Positions 1 through 6,583 of a stretch of DNA of 16,193 nucleotides are shown piece by piece. The stretch is taken from the NCBI GenBank assembly GCA_016926595.1, contig JAFGOG010000512.1, positions 1-16,193 on the forward strand. The letters are read 5' to 3'. The notes beneath the pieces are model-generated. The model was not told the DNA's origin. It was given only the letters and a program-made list of their open reading frames with translations, and searched no databases. The number at the start of each line of letters is the position of its first letter. Position 1 is the stretch's first letter. A program made the translations under genes and the position numbers. The stretch is from Anaerolineae bacterium (GTDB lineage: Bacteria > Chloroflexota > Anaerolineae > JAAYZQ01).

Positions 1-77
1 GGTTACGCTCCAGGGGATGGTGGGGGAGGCCGGTCGCGACCTGGTCGCGACCTGGTTACGCTAAAGCGCGACTTGGT
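1..77. repeat. Short repeat cluster just after the maturase stop codon
   Basis: An 11-base unit, CGCGACCTGGT, occurs in tandem at 35-45 and 46-56, and a diverged copy (CGCGACTTGGT) follows at 67-77. A 9-base direct repeat GGTTACGCT lies at 1-9 and 54-62. The stretch directly follows the maturase stop on the minus strand, where the rest of intron domain IV and then the conserved domain V hairpin would be expected. I see no domain V-like sequence in these 77 bases; it may lie beyond the window edge or be lost. Confidence 0.5.
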
Positions 78-1472
78 CTAACCCTCTTTGGCGATGGAGC
101 AGCGATGCTTCTTTCCCAAGTAGTGGGCGGTATGCCAAAAGATGACCATCGAGAGTTTTCTACCCACAACGCTGTAGTTGTGGGCGTAGCGGTAGAAGTT
201 GGTCCAGCCCCGAACCACACGGTTGACGTTGACAAAAACATCGTAGGTTGGAGTCTGAGAGTGTGCTGTGGCTCGGTCGATTTTGGCAACCACACTGCGC
301 ACGGCTGACTTCGGTACACTCAGGTGCAGCCACCTGGTCCCGTTACGATTTGCACGCCCCTCCAGCTCATAGCCCAGAAAGCGTAGCCGCTTACTCCAGT
401 GCGTGATGAGCGTCTTTTCCTGGTTGAGGTTCAACCCCAGGGTCTTTTGCAGCCATTCTGCCATCAATGCCTTGACTTGACGGGCTTCTTCCTTGGATGT
501 GTTGCATAGGACAACTACGAAATCATCGGCGAAGCGGGTGTAGTAGATGACTCGTCGAGGTAAAAAGCTTGGTTGTAGGCTCCGCTGGTGCAACTTCTCT
601 CGTAGCTCAAAGCGTAGTTCTTCAGGAGTTGTCCCTTTGGGCATAGTGAGCTTTCCATCCAGGTAGCGACGGATGCGAGCAATGCGATCATGCAGTCGTC
701 GATATTCAGGGTTGTAGCGCGAGTTTAGCTCTTTGCTGCTTTGTCGCGGCGGATTTGCTTCCCACTGTGCTTCCACCCAACAGTCAAGCTCGTGCAGCAC
801 GATGTTAGCCAGGATGGGGCTGACGATACCCCCTTGCGGTGTGCCCGTGTAGGTGGGCGTGTAGCAGTTATCCTCCATGACTCCCGCTTGTAGCAGCTTG
901 CGCACAACGTCGATAAATCGTTCGTCTCGGATACGTTTGCGCAGGCAGTTGAGAATCACGTGGTGCGGAATACTTCCAAAGCAGTCGGATATATCTCACT
1001 CCACGATCCACGTCGCGCCTGCCCGATAGGCCGTGTCGACTTGGCGCAATGCCGTGATGGGACTGCGCTCAGGTCGGAAGCCGTGTGAGCAGGGGCGAAA
1101 CATCGGCTCGTAGAGCGCCCCCAGAATGAGGGCAACTCCACTTTGGACTACTTTGTCGCGACTGGTGGGAATGCCCAATGGTCTGAGCTTTCCGTTCCGT
1201 TTGGGTATGTACCGCCGCCGCACTGGTTGTGGTTGGTACGTGCCTGCTGCCAGTTCCTGGCTGAGTCGAACGATTTCGTCGGGAGTGATGTCATCTATCA
1301 CTTGTCCATCCACGCCAGGGGTGTTTGCCCCTTTGTTCTTGGCGATGCGCATTTTGGCAATCACCAAGAGTGACTCTTGGCGCAAGAGTCGATACAATCG
1401 GTCAAAGCGTCGTGTTTTGTCCTCCTTTGCCAGTTTCTCAAGGTGTCCAAGTTCGCGAATAACGTCTACCAT
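78..1472 (-). pseudogene. ltrA: Group II intron reverse transcriptase/maturase interrupted by one in-frame TGA
   Basis: This is an intron-encoded protein that would reverse-transcribe and help splice its group II intron. The N-terminal half has the RT motifs GVDGQ, YIPKRNGKLRPLGIP and FRPCSHGFRPERS. The second half has GTPQGGIVSPILANI, the catalytic FADD box (YADD in most relatives), and a maturase domain X ending near RGWTNFYRYA. No HNH endonuclease domain follows. At 998-996 a TGA (codon 159) splits the frame inside WIVE*DISDCF, where the family normally has Gly in 'EGDI', so one base change from GGA explains it; the frame is otherwise open for about 464 codons, a full length for an endonuclease-less maturase. 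I chose the ATG at 1472 because GGAGGTG lies 10 nt upstream; a GTG at 1484 lies inside that ribosome binding site. Other genes here end in TGA, so recoding is unlikely. Splicing could still work in trans with another copy. Confidence 0.9.
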
Positions 1473-2045
1473 AAGGTCTATCACCTCCGTACGTTACTCC
1501 TCATGGACGGCCATGCCTCTCGCCCTTCGCCCTGTGGTTGGCTTTCCCAACCTCCCTGGGTGGTCGTGACTCCACCGACTACTACGGCTTGTCTGCCCCA
1601 CCTGTGCCTGGTACTGCCCAAGCCAGCCGCCTCGTACGAGGAAGGCCAGGTGGTTCCCCGGTAGCTATCTGGTCACTGGGATGGGGTCGGGTTGGCTTCC
1701 GAGCACGTTCCCCTAACAGGGGCTTGAGGGCTGGGTCCTTTGCATTTTCAGGCGCTCGGACCTATCTCAAGTCTCAACGAGGTTCGCCAGCAAGCACTGC
1801 TTGCTGGGTTACAGCCCTCCTGGCATCATAGACCGCGTATGCCAGCCACGGCTTGGTCATGTCTCGCCTTCGCCACTAACCGGCTAACCCTTTCCATCCA
1901 ATCCTGAACGTTCGCTTCTTGGGGGTCGGCCTCCCCCTCACGACTCGCTCATGTTCCCTGGAAGCTAACCAGCCCAGAGTGCTTGGTTCTCTGAACCGCC
2001 AGGGTGAGGAGACCCGCTCCTGATAGCGGGCCATATCCGACGATA
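1473..2045 (-). ncRNA. 5' part of a group II intron RNA (domains I to early IV), boundary approximate
   Basis: This gene-free stretch lies directly upstream of the maturase, where the ribozyme domains belong. It is dense in short perfect stems: GGTTGG/CCAACC at 1536-1552, CCTCGTACGAGG at 1630-1641, 10-base arms CCAGCAAGCA/TGCTTGCTGG at 1787-1807, GGGGG/CCCCC at 1921-1937, GGTTC/GAACC near 1984-1996, and CCCGCT/AGCGGG near 2013-2030. The minus-strand run GCCGTAGTAGTCGGTGG, followed by a GGTTGGGAAAGCCAACC hairpin and a purine-rich stretch before the ORF, resembles domain III/IV of bacterial group II introns. I cannot find a canonical GUGYG 5' end, so the end near 2045 is a guess, and the 5' end may be diverged or lost. 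Open frames here look like chance ORFs in structured RNA. Confidence 0.55.
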
Positions 2046-2060
2046 TATTGACCAGACGCC

Positions 2061-2074
2061 CGAACGGGCGCCCG
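2061..2074. other. GC-rich inverted repeat between the intron and the repeat array
   Basis: The 5-base arms CGCCC and GGGCG flank a GAAC loop, and a further GCCC follows. It sits between the presumed intron 5' end and the first 20-bp repeat. Some group II introns (class C) insert next to stem-loops, but I cannot place the intron boundary well enough to link the two. Confidence 0.35.
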
Positions 2075-2080
2075 AGACTA

Positions 2081-2145
2081 TGCCAAAGATAGTGAGACTG
2101 TGTGCCAAAGATAATGAGACTGGCTTGACAAAGATAGTGAGACTG
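2081..2145 (+). repeat. Left array: three direct copies of a 20-bp repeat
   Basis: Copies with consensus TGCCAAAGATAGTGAGACTG lie at 2081-2100, 2103-2122 (one change) and 2126-2145 (TGACAAAG start). Start-to-start spacing is 22 and 23 bases. The last seven bases of a possible fourth copy (GAGACTA) lie at 2074-2080. The same repeat recurs in opposite orientation at 2291-2407. The TG-starting side faces outward, as in transposon ends bound by several transposase subunits. Confidence 0.85.
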
Positions 2146-2290
2146 GTATACGGCCCGAGTTCCCACCCAAAATCGCTAACCTGTTGCGTCTTAATTTTAG
2201 CTAACCTAAATCTCATTCACTCTTTTCTTGCTACTTTGTCTACACCGATAGGCACCTGCTGATCATCCTTCGAGGCCAGTCCTACTGATA

Positions 2291-2407
2291 CGATTCTCAT
2301 TATCTGTGGCACAACTTGGAGGCCCGCAAGTACACCAGTCTCACTATCTCTGGCCAAATGTACATCAGTCTCATTATCTTCGCCGCCAGTCTCAATAACT
2401 TTGTCCA
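2291..2407 (-). repeat. Right array: four copies of the same 20-bp repeat, inverted
   Basis: On the plus strand the copies read CGATTCTCATTATCTGTGGC (2291-2310), CAGTCTCACTATCTCTGGCC (2336-2355), CAGTCTCATTATCTTCGCCG (2366-2385) and CAGTCTCAATAACTTTGTCC (2387-2406, with A2407 completing a CA end). They are the reverse complement of the left-array repeat with 1 to 5 differences each. Spacing from the outside inwards is 21, 30 and about 45 bases, so packing is tightest at the outer end. A weak further match (CAGTCTACTTCTATAC) near 2433 may be chance. Confidence 0.8.
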
Positions 2408-2540
2408 CGGCTATCTGTTTCAGTCTACTTCTATACATTCCTCTTTTTCCTTCCGTTCGACGGATAGTAGTGGCAGGCTCAGGTCACCGTATTATCTCAA
2501 TAATCTGGCTATAAAATTGCCAGAAGGGAAGGTTTCTTTC

Positions 2541-2564
2541 AGCCCGGAGCCTGGGCTCCGGGCT
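2541..2564. terminator. Strong GC hairpin after the secreted-protein operon
   Basis: Perfect 11-base arms AGCCCGGAGCC and GGCTCCGGGCT surround a 2-base centre. The hairpin starts 28 bases past the stop of the small secreted-protein gene, the right place to end the minus-strand operon. Neither strand has a following T-run (the minus strand continues GAAAGAAACC), so it is not a classical intrinsic terminator. It could be a Rho-type or RNA-stabilising stem, or a REP-like palindrome. The rest of 2408-2591 shows nothing else I can support. Confidence 0.45.
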
Positions 2565-2591
2565 GTAGCGTGTCTGTTGGACATTTCATCC

Positions 2592-2942
2592 CTACGGTGA
2601 CTGGCGCACCACCACCGGCAAGTAGACATGGTATGTTACACCCGGCAGCGCTCCACCACCCCAGAAGCCGCCGCCCAGGCTATAGCCACCACCGGTGAGC
2701 AGGCCGGGGTCCGGCTGGCCAGCAGTACTACTCAGGGTATAGCCCCCCCCACTGCTCGTGCCTCCCCCGCTGGCCACCGTGTTCCAGCTCAGGTCATAGT
2801 CCCCACCGGACTGGGCCGCTACAGGAGCAGCGCTCCACAGGACGCTAAAGACGAACAGAAGGAGGACGATCAGGGGCAGAAGCACCCGCCCAATGCTACA
2901 AAGGTTCTGCGCTTCTGCCACCCTTGTTCTTTTTTTCTTCAT
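2592..2942 (-). CDS. Small secreted protein with GGGY repeats
   Basis: This 116-aa protein has a basic N-terminus (MKKKRTR), a hydrophobic stretch at about residues 20-38 and an AxA-like cleavage site (APVAAQ), so it should be exported. The mature part is Gly-rich with a repeated GGGY(T/S)L unit (GGGYTLSSTAGQPDPG, then GGGYSLGGGFWGGG) and ends with YHVYLPVVVRQSP. This motif order, including a C-terminal Y-LP-V stretch, is familiar from many secreted Chloroflexota proteins of unknown role; that is recollection, not a search result. Its ATG overlaps the protease stop as ATGA (2939-2942), so translation is probably coupled. A role as protease partner, or as a surface-retained module, is only inference. 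Confidence 0.75.
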   Translation of the reverse strand: MKKKRTRVAEAQNLCSIGRVLLPLIVLLLFVFSVLWSAAPVAAQSGGDYDLSWNTVASGGGTSSGGGYTLSSTAGQPDPGLLTGGGYSLGGGFWGGGALPGVTYHVYLPVVVRQSP

Positions 2943-4585
2943 CTTTCACCTCGTTTCGACAGGTCACTCGTCACAGCCTTAGCCCCCCACCGAATGGTCA
3001 CGTCTTTGCCCTTAAGGGTGAGGGGCTGGTCGATGATGAGTGAGGTTCCGGAGAAGAGATTGTCCGAACCGGCTCTGAATATCAAGGTCGCCCCGTTGGG
3101 AGCATCGGCGATAGCCTCCTCGATATTGGGGTATGGATCACCAGGAGAGCCATCGCCTTCAACGCCGCCCACGAACTTGACCACACCCAGCGGCGCGATC
3201 AGGGTCATCATGTCGTGGTTCAGGGGAAACCAATCGTCAAACGTGTACCAGCCATCGCTGCTGCCGCTCCAGCCAAAGTTCATCAAGAACTGGCGGTCGG
3301 GATCGGTCGCCGTGTTGTAGCCGTGGACTACCCAGGCGTGGCCACCGCCACTGGCATTGCTCCCTCCCAGCCCGGCCGGCCGCAACCACTGGATCTCATC
3401 AGTCAACGAGTAGATATCGGCCGTGGGCCCGAATTCGGCGTCGGGGTCGTAGCGAAAGTGGTCGACCAGGCCGGCCACGTCGCTGCCAAAGTAGGAAGCG
3501 GAACCCCAAAGGCCAAAGGTCGTGTTCACGGCGATGGCCACATGGGCGTTGAATTTGGCCGCTTCGACATCGTCGCTGCCGGGTGGGTCGGTATGTGTGT
3601 CTTTTATGACACTCCAGTCATAAGTCGCGGCTCCAAAGTTGGCAAAAGGGGTTTGTGTGGCCTGTTCCATCCGGTCCCAGAGGGCAGACAGGGCAGCCAG
3701 GTAGGCCGGGCTGTCGTTGATCCCTTGTGCAGCGCCGTAGATGCTGTTATCCCAGTAGCCATTCATTTGCAGCGTGTGGCTCACCGCGTTATATTGCAAC
3801 CGTCCGGTATACCCAGCAGGAATGCCGGGATCGGTGGCCAGTGGCTCCGAATCCCAACTATTCCGCCAGCGATAGTCATAGATAACTGATCCCGTGCCCA
3901 TGCCCGTAGAGGGCCATTTCCAGTAGTACATAATTTGGGCTGTGGCTGTGGCGTTGCAACCGACGATGACGTGTTCGTCGACGCCGGGGGTCAATTCAGG
4001 GCATTGGTCGTTGTAGGGTGAGCCCTGGTCCCACTTGGAGGTCAGGTTGAGAGTCATCATCGTCGGTGCAGCAGAGGAATTGTCCGGCCTCGCCATCCTC
4101 GCCGGCGTGCGGCCGGCGATCAAGTCCTGCCAGTAGGCGCTTCTCTCGGCCAGGGTCTGTTGGTCGGGCTGCGCTTGGGGGTCTCCCTGGACCAACGCCC
4201 TTTGCAGGCCCTGCAGCCTGGTGCCGATCTCCCAGAGGATGTATTGAAGGTTCGGATCCCGGGCATCGTACGTCCCGCGCGGACTGTAAAAGTAGACGGG
4301 GAGAAGCAGGTCGTCGGCACCGCACAGGCAGAACCCGCCACCCTCGAGATGGGCAACGTAGGCTACCGTTTGTCCGTCCAGCCGGTAGGGCTCCAGCCGT
4401 CCGACCACCGCGTCGGGGCGCGCCTCGGCCGTTACATAGCGCACCCAGGTTTCTACAGCTGCCCGGACGTCGGTCTCTGCCATGTGCCCCGCTTCAATGG
4501 AGGTAGGCACGAGGGCCAGGCACAGGGCCAGCAGCAACCCCAGGTACAGGGCCGTCTTCAGTGGTCCATTGCGTGCTGTCTTCAT
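2939..4585 (-). CDS. Secreted C10-family cysteine protease (streptopain-like)
   Basis: This 548-aa protein has a signal peptide (hydrophobic about residues 9-26), then an inhibitory-type propeptide (about 35-175; VRAAVETWVRYVTAEARPD and FCLCGADDLLLPVYFYSPRG resemble the C10 prodomain). The peptidase domain runs from about 180 to 470. The nucleophile is Cys210 in VGCNATATAQIMYYWKWP and the base is His416 in GGGHAWVVHGYN, followed by FLMNFGWSGSSDGWY. The Cys-His gap of 206 residues is longer than the roughly 150 in streptopain, so loops are inserted. The tail (about 475-548; VEGDGSPGDPYPNIEEAIADAP...TLKGKDVTI) looks like the first rungs of a right-handed beta-helix and stops early, so the helix seems short or cut. 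GGGAGGT sits 6-8 nt before the ATG. It follows the YQGKL-protein gene by 15 bp and overlaps the next gene by 4 bp. It probably cleaves extracellular or envelope proteins. Confidence 0.88.
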   Translation of the reverse strand: MKTARNGPLKTALYLGLLLALCLALVPTSIEAGHMAETDVRAAVETWVRYVTAEARPDAVVGRLEPYRLDGQTVAYVAHLEGGGFCLCGADDLLLPVYFYSPRGTYDARDPNLQYILWEIGTRLQGLQRALVQGDPQAQPDQQTLAERSAYWQDLIAGRTPARMARPDNSSAAPTMMTLNLTSKWDQGSPYNDQCPELTPGVDEHVIVGCNATATAQIMYYWKWPSTGMGTGSVIYDYRWRNSWDSEPLATDPGIPAGYTGRLQYNAVSHTLQMNGYWDNSIYGAAQGINDSPAYLAALSALWDRMEQATQTPFANFGAATYDWSVIKDTHTDPPGSDDVEAAKFNAHVAIAVNTTFGLWGSASYFGSDVAGLVDHFRYDPDAEFGPTADIYSLTDEIQWLRPAGLGGSNASGGGHAWVVHGYNTATDPDRQFLMNFGWSGSSDGWYTFDDWFPLNHDMMTLIAPLGVVKFVGGVEGDGSPGDPYPNIEEAIADAPNGATLIFRAGSDNLFSGTSLIIDQPLTLKGKDVTIRWGAKAVTSDLSKRGER

Positions 4586-4600
4586 GATTGTACCTCCCTT

Positions 4601-5860
4601 CTATTGCAGGCTGACCAGGATCAGGATCAGGCCCCGGCCCTGGTCGAGGGAGGACATGGCCTTGCCGACGATCGCCCCCTGGGCCCTCTCATAATCGGTG
4701 ACCTTCATGGCGTGGCCCGGTGTGTCGGATGTGGTCAGCAGATCACCGGGCTCGATCGCGCCGTAGGAAGCATCGGCCCAGCAGTAGACACGACCGGACA
4801 GGGCCACAGGGTGCGCTCCATCGGCCTTGGAGCCCTCCTGACCCATCAACATGCCCGTCTGGATGCCACCGGCCCCGCTGATGATGCCCGCCACCCGGCG
4901 GTCGTAGGCCTGGCGGCTGGGAATCAACTGGCCGGGGTGTTCGGGGTCGATGCTGAGCAGGGTGCCCGGCCGCGCCTCTTTTTCCGCGGCCTGGACGTCA
5001 AACTGCTCCGACAGGTCGCTGCCTCCGGTGATAGCCAAGACACCGACGGTGGTGCGGCCATCGTTCTCCACCCGGAACCTCATGTTCCAGCCACTGCTGA
5101 AACCCCGGATCAGGTCGCCGCTGCCGTCGTTGGTTACCACCAGGGTAGAGTCGGTGCTGTTGCTACTCCCCCAAATGGCGATGCCGTCTTCATGGCCAGA
5201 GTTAGCATAGAGGGCCGAACCGTACAACCCCGAGCCGTCGCTGTAGGCATAGACCCCGTGCCCGCTGCCGCTACGCCCGTCCACACCGGCAAAGCCGCTG
5301 GTGGTGTTGGCCCACACGGCCGTGTCCGAGTCGGCAACTGCCTGGAAAGCCCGGCCCTCACCACTGTTTCGCAGGTAGAAGAGATCCGTACCGGCACCTG
5401 TTGAGGCCACGCCGGTGAGGGGCAGGCCCAGGCCGAGGGCATAGGGCATGGCCGTCAACTCCTGGCGGGGCCAGAGGAGGACATAGTCCGCGTCGCCCGG
5501 GCACTGGACCTTGATCGCCAGGTAACGCGCTTCGCCGATAAAGGCATTGTCGCCGAATTCGTTGGCCTCATTCAGCTTGGTGGTGAACAACCCGTCAGTC
5601 ACCTCAATGCCGGCTTGAATATCCGCGGACCCTACCTGGCTTCCACCAATGATGAGGTCATACAGCTCAAACCTGAAGCTGCAGAGAGCGTCGACCGGGA
5701 TGTCATTCTTCTCCAGTTTTCCCTGGTAGGTAAAGCCTGTATCCACAGGGATGCCCTGGATGCTGTTTGCCGATTCCGGCCCCTGGGCCTGGCCCAGGCC
5801 CACAGCCATGACCAGCAATAGCCCCAGGATCAATACACTTACCATTCGCTGCCTTTTCAT
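4601..5860 (-). CDS. Secreted YQGKL-domain protein of unknown function
   Basis: I take the second ATG of a tandem pair as the start (419 aa), because AAAGGAG lies 6 nt before it and only 3 nt before the first (5863). The frame runs on to 5929 but without a ribosome site or export signal. MKRQRMVSVLILGLLLVMAVGLGQAQG is a signal peptide. The next 120 residues (GFTYQGKLEKNDIPVDALCSF..., TDGLFTTKLN, PRQELTAMPYALG) match a secreted beta-rich N-terminal domain seen in many environmental bacteria. The middle is Gly/Ser/Tyr-rich with loose GVYAYS/GLYGSALYA repeats, like fibre or adhesin shafts. The C-terminus (GRVYCWADASYGAIEPGDLLTTSDTPGHAMKV...GLILILVSLQ) is a recurring beta module. It is the first gene of the protease operon. 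A surface or matrix role is inferred; the function is unknown. Confidence 0.72.
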   Translation of the reverse strand: MKRQRMVSVLILGLLLVMAVGLGQAQGPESANSIQGIPVDTGFTYQGKLEKNDIPVDALCSFRFELYDLIIGGSQVGSADIQAGIEVTDGLFTTKLNEANEFGDNAFIGEARYLAIKVQCPGDADYVLLWPRQELTAMPYALGLGLPLTGVASTGAGTDLFYLRNSGEGRAFQAVADSDTAVWANTTSGFAGVDGRSGSGHGVYAYSDGSGLYGSALYANSGHEDGIAIWGSSNSTDSTLVVTNDGSGDLIRGFSSGWNMRFRVENDGRTTVGVLAITGGSDLSEQFDVQAAEKEARPGTLLSIDPEHPGQLIPSRQAYDRRVAGIISGAGGIQTGMLMGQEGSKADGAHPVALSGRVYCWADASYGAIEPGDLLTTSDTPGHAMKVTDYERAQGAIVGKAMSSLDQGRGLILILVSLQ

Positions 5861-5956
5861 CATAGTCTCCTTTCCGCTTGGCTTAGGGGTGCGACAGATC
5901 AAAGCAGCTGCCGCGTGTCTATCGCTCATCGCTTACTCACACGGGTTTTCGGGATT

Positions 5957-5971
5957 TGCCGGCTTCCGGCA
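5957..5971. terminator. Small hairpin after the single-domain response regulator
   Basis: TGCCGG and CCGGCA pair around a 3-base loop, 7 bases past the receiver gene's stop on the minus strand. No T-run follows (AATCCCGAAAACCC), so it may attenuate rather than end transcription into the downstream secreted-protein operon. In the rest of the 117-base gap 5861-5977 I see no convincing promoter, so read-through from the receiver gene is plausible. Confidence 0.3.
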
Positions 5972-5977
5972 TGGCTA

Positions 5978-6364
5978 TTACAGTCTTTTTCTATCGACTT
6001 CACCTCCTTCTTCTCTCCACGTCCGCGCCAATTCCAAATCCAGGTCATCCTTGGCAACGTACGCCTCGGCGCCCGCCTGCTCCCCTGCAACGCAAAAGAG
6101 ATGGGCCTGATTGCGATGGGCGCTGATCAGGATTACGCGCAGGGCTGGCGCCACAGCTTTGAGGCGAGGAGTGCCCTCCACACCGCTGATGCCTGGCAAC
6201 ATCACGTCCACCACAGCCAGGTCAGGCTGCAGGCTTTGAACTAACGACTCAGCTTCGAGAATGTCTCCGGCCTCGCCCACGACGGTCAGCCCGGCACAGG
6301 CTAGCAGCCGGCTGAGGTGGCGGCGAAAGTCCAGTTGGTCATCCACGATCAGGACACGGGTCAT
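5978..6364 (-). CDS. Single-domain response regulator (CheY-like receiver)
   Basis: This 128-aa protein is a receiver domain with no output domain. It has the acidic pair Asp8-Asp9 (VLIVDDQ), the phospho-acceptor Asp53 (AVVDVMLPGISG), Ser81 in VILISAH in the switch Thr/Ser position, and Lys105 (YVAKDDL), so it should be phosphorylated normally. GGAG lies about 7 nt upstream of the ATG. It is downstream of the histidine kinase gene but separated by 219 bases with its own promoter candidate. Its C-terminal end (REEGGEVDRKRL) is short and charged. It may act by protein contact or as a phosphate sink for the nearby kinase; which kinase serves it is not shown by the sequence. Confidence 0.88.
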   Translation of the reverse strand: MTRVLIVDDQLDFRRHLSRLLACAGLTVVGEAGDILEAESLVQSLQPDLAVVDVMLPGISGVEGTPRLKAVAPALRVILISAHRNQAHLFCVAGEQAGAEAYVAKDDLDLELARTWREEGGEVDRKRL

Positions 6365-6463
6365 GGCACTCTCCGTCCCAATAGGCTCAAGATTGGACAG
6401 TGGAAATGGACGGTGGGTATTGCGGTTTGGGCAATGAAGGGTTCGACAGATACCACCTGGACC

Positions 6464-6492
6464 ATGATACCATAGCCCGGTGTGTTTGTCAT
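6464..6492 (-). promoter_or_regulatory. Sigma70-type promoter candidate for the receiver gene
   Basis: The minus strand carries ATGACA at 6492-6487 (5 of 6 to TTGACA), a 17-base spacer and TATCAT at 6469-6464 (5 of 6 to TATAAT). Transcription would start near 6457, about 93 nt before the receiver ATG. The rest of 6365-6583 holds a 12-base palindrome GCCGGTACCGGC at 6556-6567 and no gene. Confidence 0.5.
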
Positions 6493-6555
6493 CGGCTTGG
6501 AGTACTGTTTGGGGGCGGAAAAGCCCGTACTCAGGTACCGACTTTTCGAGAGGAA

Positions 6556-6567
6556 GCCGGTACCGGC
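6556..6567. repeat. 12-base palindrome after the kinase gene
   Basis: GCCGGTACCGGC is a perfect palindrome 17 bases past the kinase stop. Its GGTACCG core recurs at about 6534-6540, giving a second inverted pair. It could be a weak transcript-end stem or an operator for the receiver promoter 65 bases downstream. There is no T-run. Confidence 0.3.
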
Positions 6568-6583
6568 GTACCGTCTGTGTGGA

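Larger units (their letters stand above)
2081..2407. mobile_element. Gene-less element with multi-repeat inverted ends (MITE-like or transposon remnant)
   Basis: Two inward-facing arrays of one repeat bound about 145 bases of non-coding DNA (2146-2290). The outermost copies give termini starting TGCCAAAGATAG on the left and, read on the other strand, TGGACAAAGTTA on the right, so the element would be 5'-TG...CA-3'. The two outermost copies are 21-22 bases apart at both ends. Multiple subterminal repeats with TG/CA ends are known for Tn7-like (TnsB), Mu-like and IS21-family (IstA) elements. I find no transposase, ATPase or other ORF inside, and no clear target-site duplication (left flank GACTA, right flank CGGCT). 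A non-autonomous element, two abutted ends left by deletion, or a regulatory array bound by an unknown protein are all possible. Confidence 0.55.

Noticed and set aside
996..998. UGA read as glycine (alternative genetic code) in the maturase
   Set aside because: TGA is the natural terminator of several intact genes here (kinase, regulator, protease, deacetylase), and their products end where homologues do.
1876..2216. Two minus-strand open frames upstream of the maturase
   Set aside because: They overlap each other, the structured intron RNA and the repeat array, and their products resemble nothing known.
2081..2407. CRISPR array
   Set aside because: Copies are 1-25 bases apart rather than separated by uniform spacers, differ from each other, and half are inverted relative to the rest. 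No cas gene is present.
2628..3889. Two plus-strand frames opposite the small secreted protein and the C10 protease
   Set aside because: Low-complexity products with no motif; the minus-strand genes explain the open frames.
4160..5404. Long plus-strand open frame of 414 codons
   Set aside because: It lies opposite the protease and YQGKL-protein genes, which have clear signal peptides, motifs and ribosome sites. The plus-strand product has no recognisable domain and is typical of GC-rich antisense frames.
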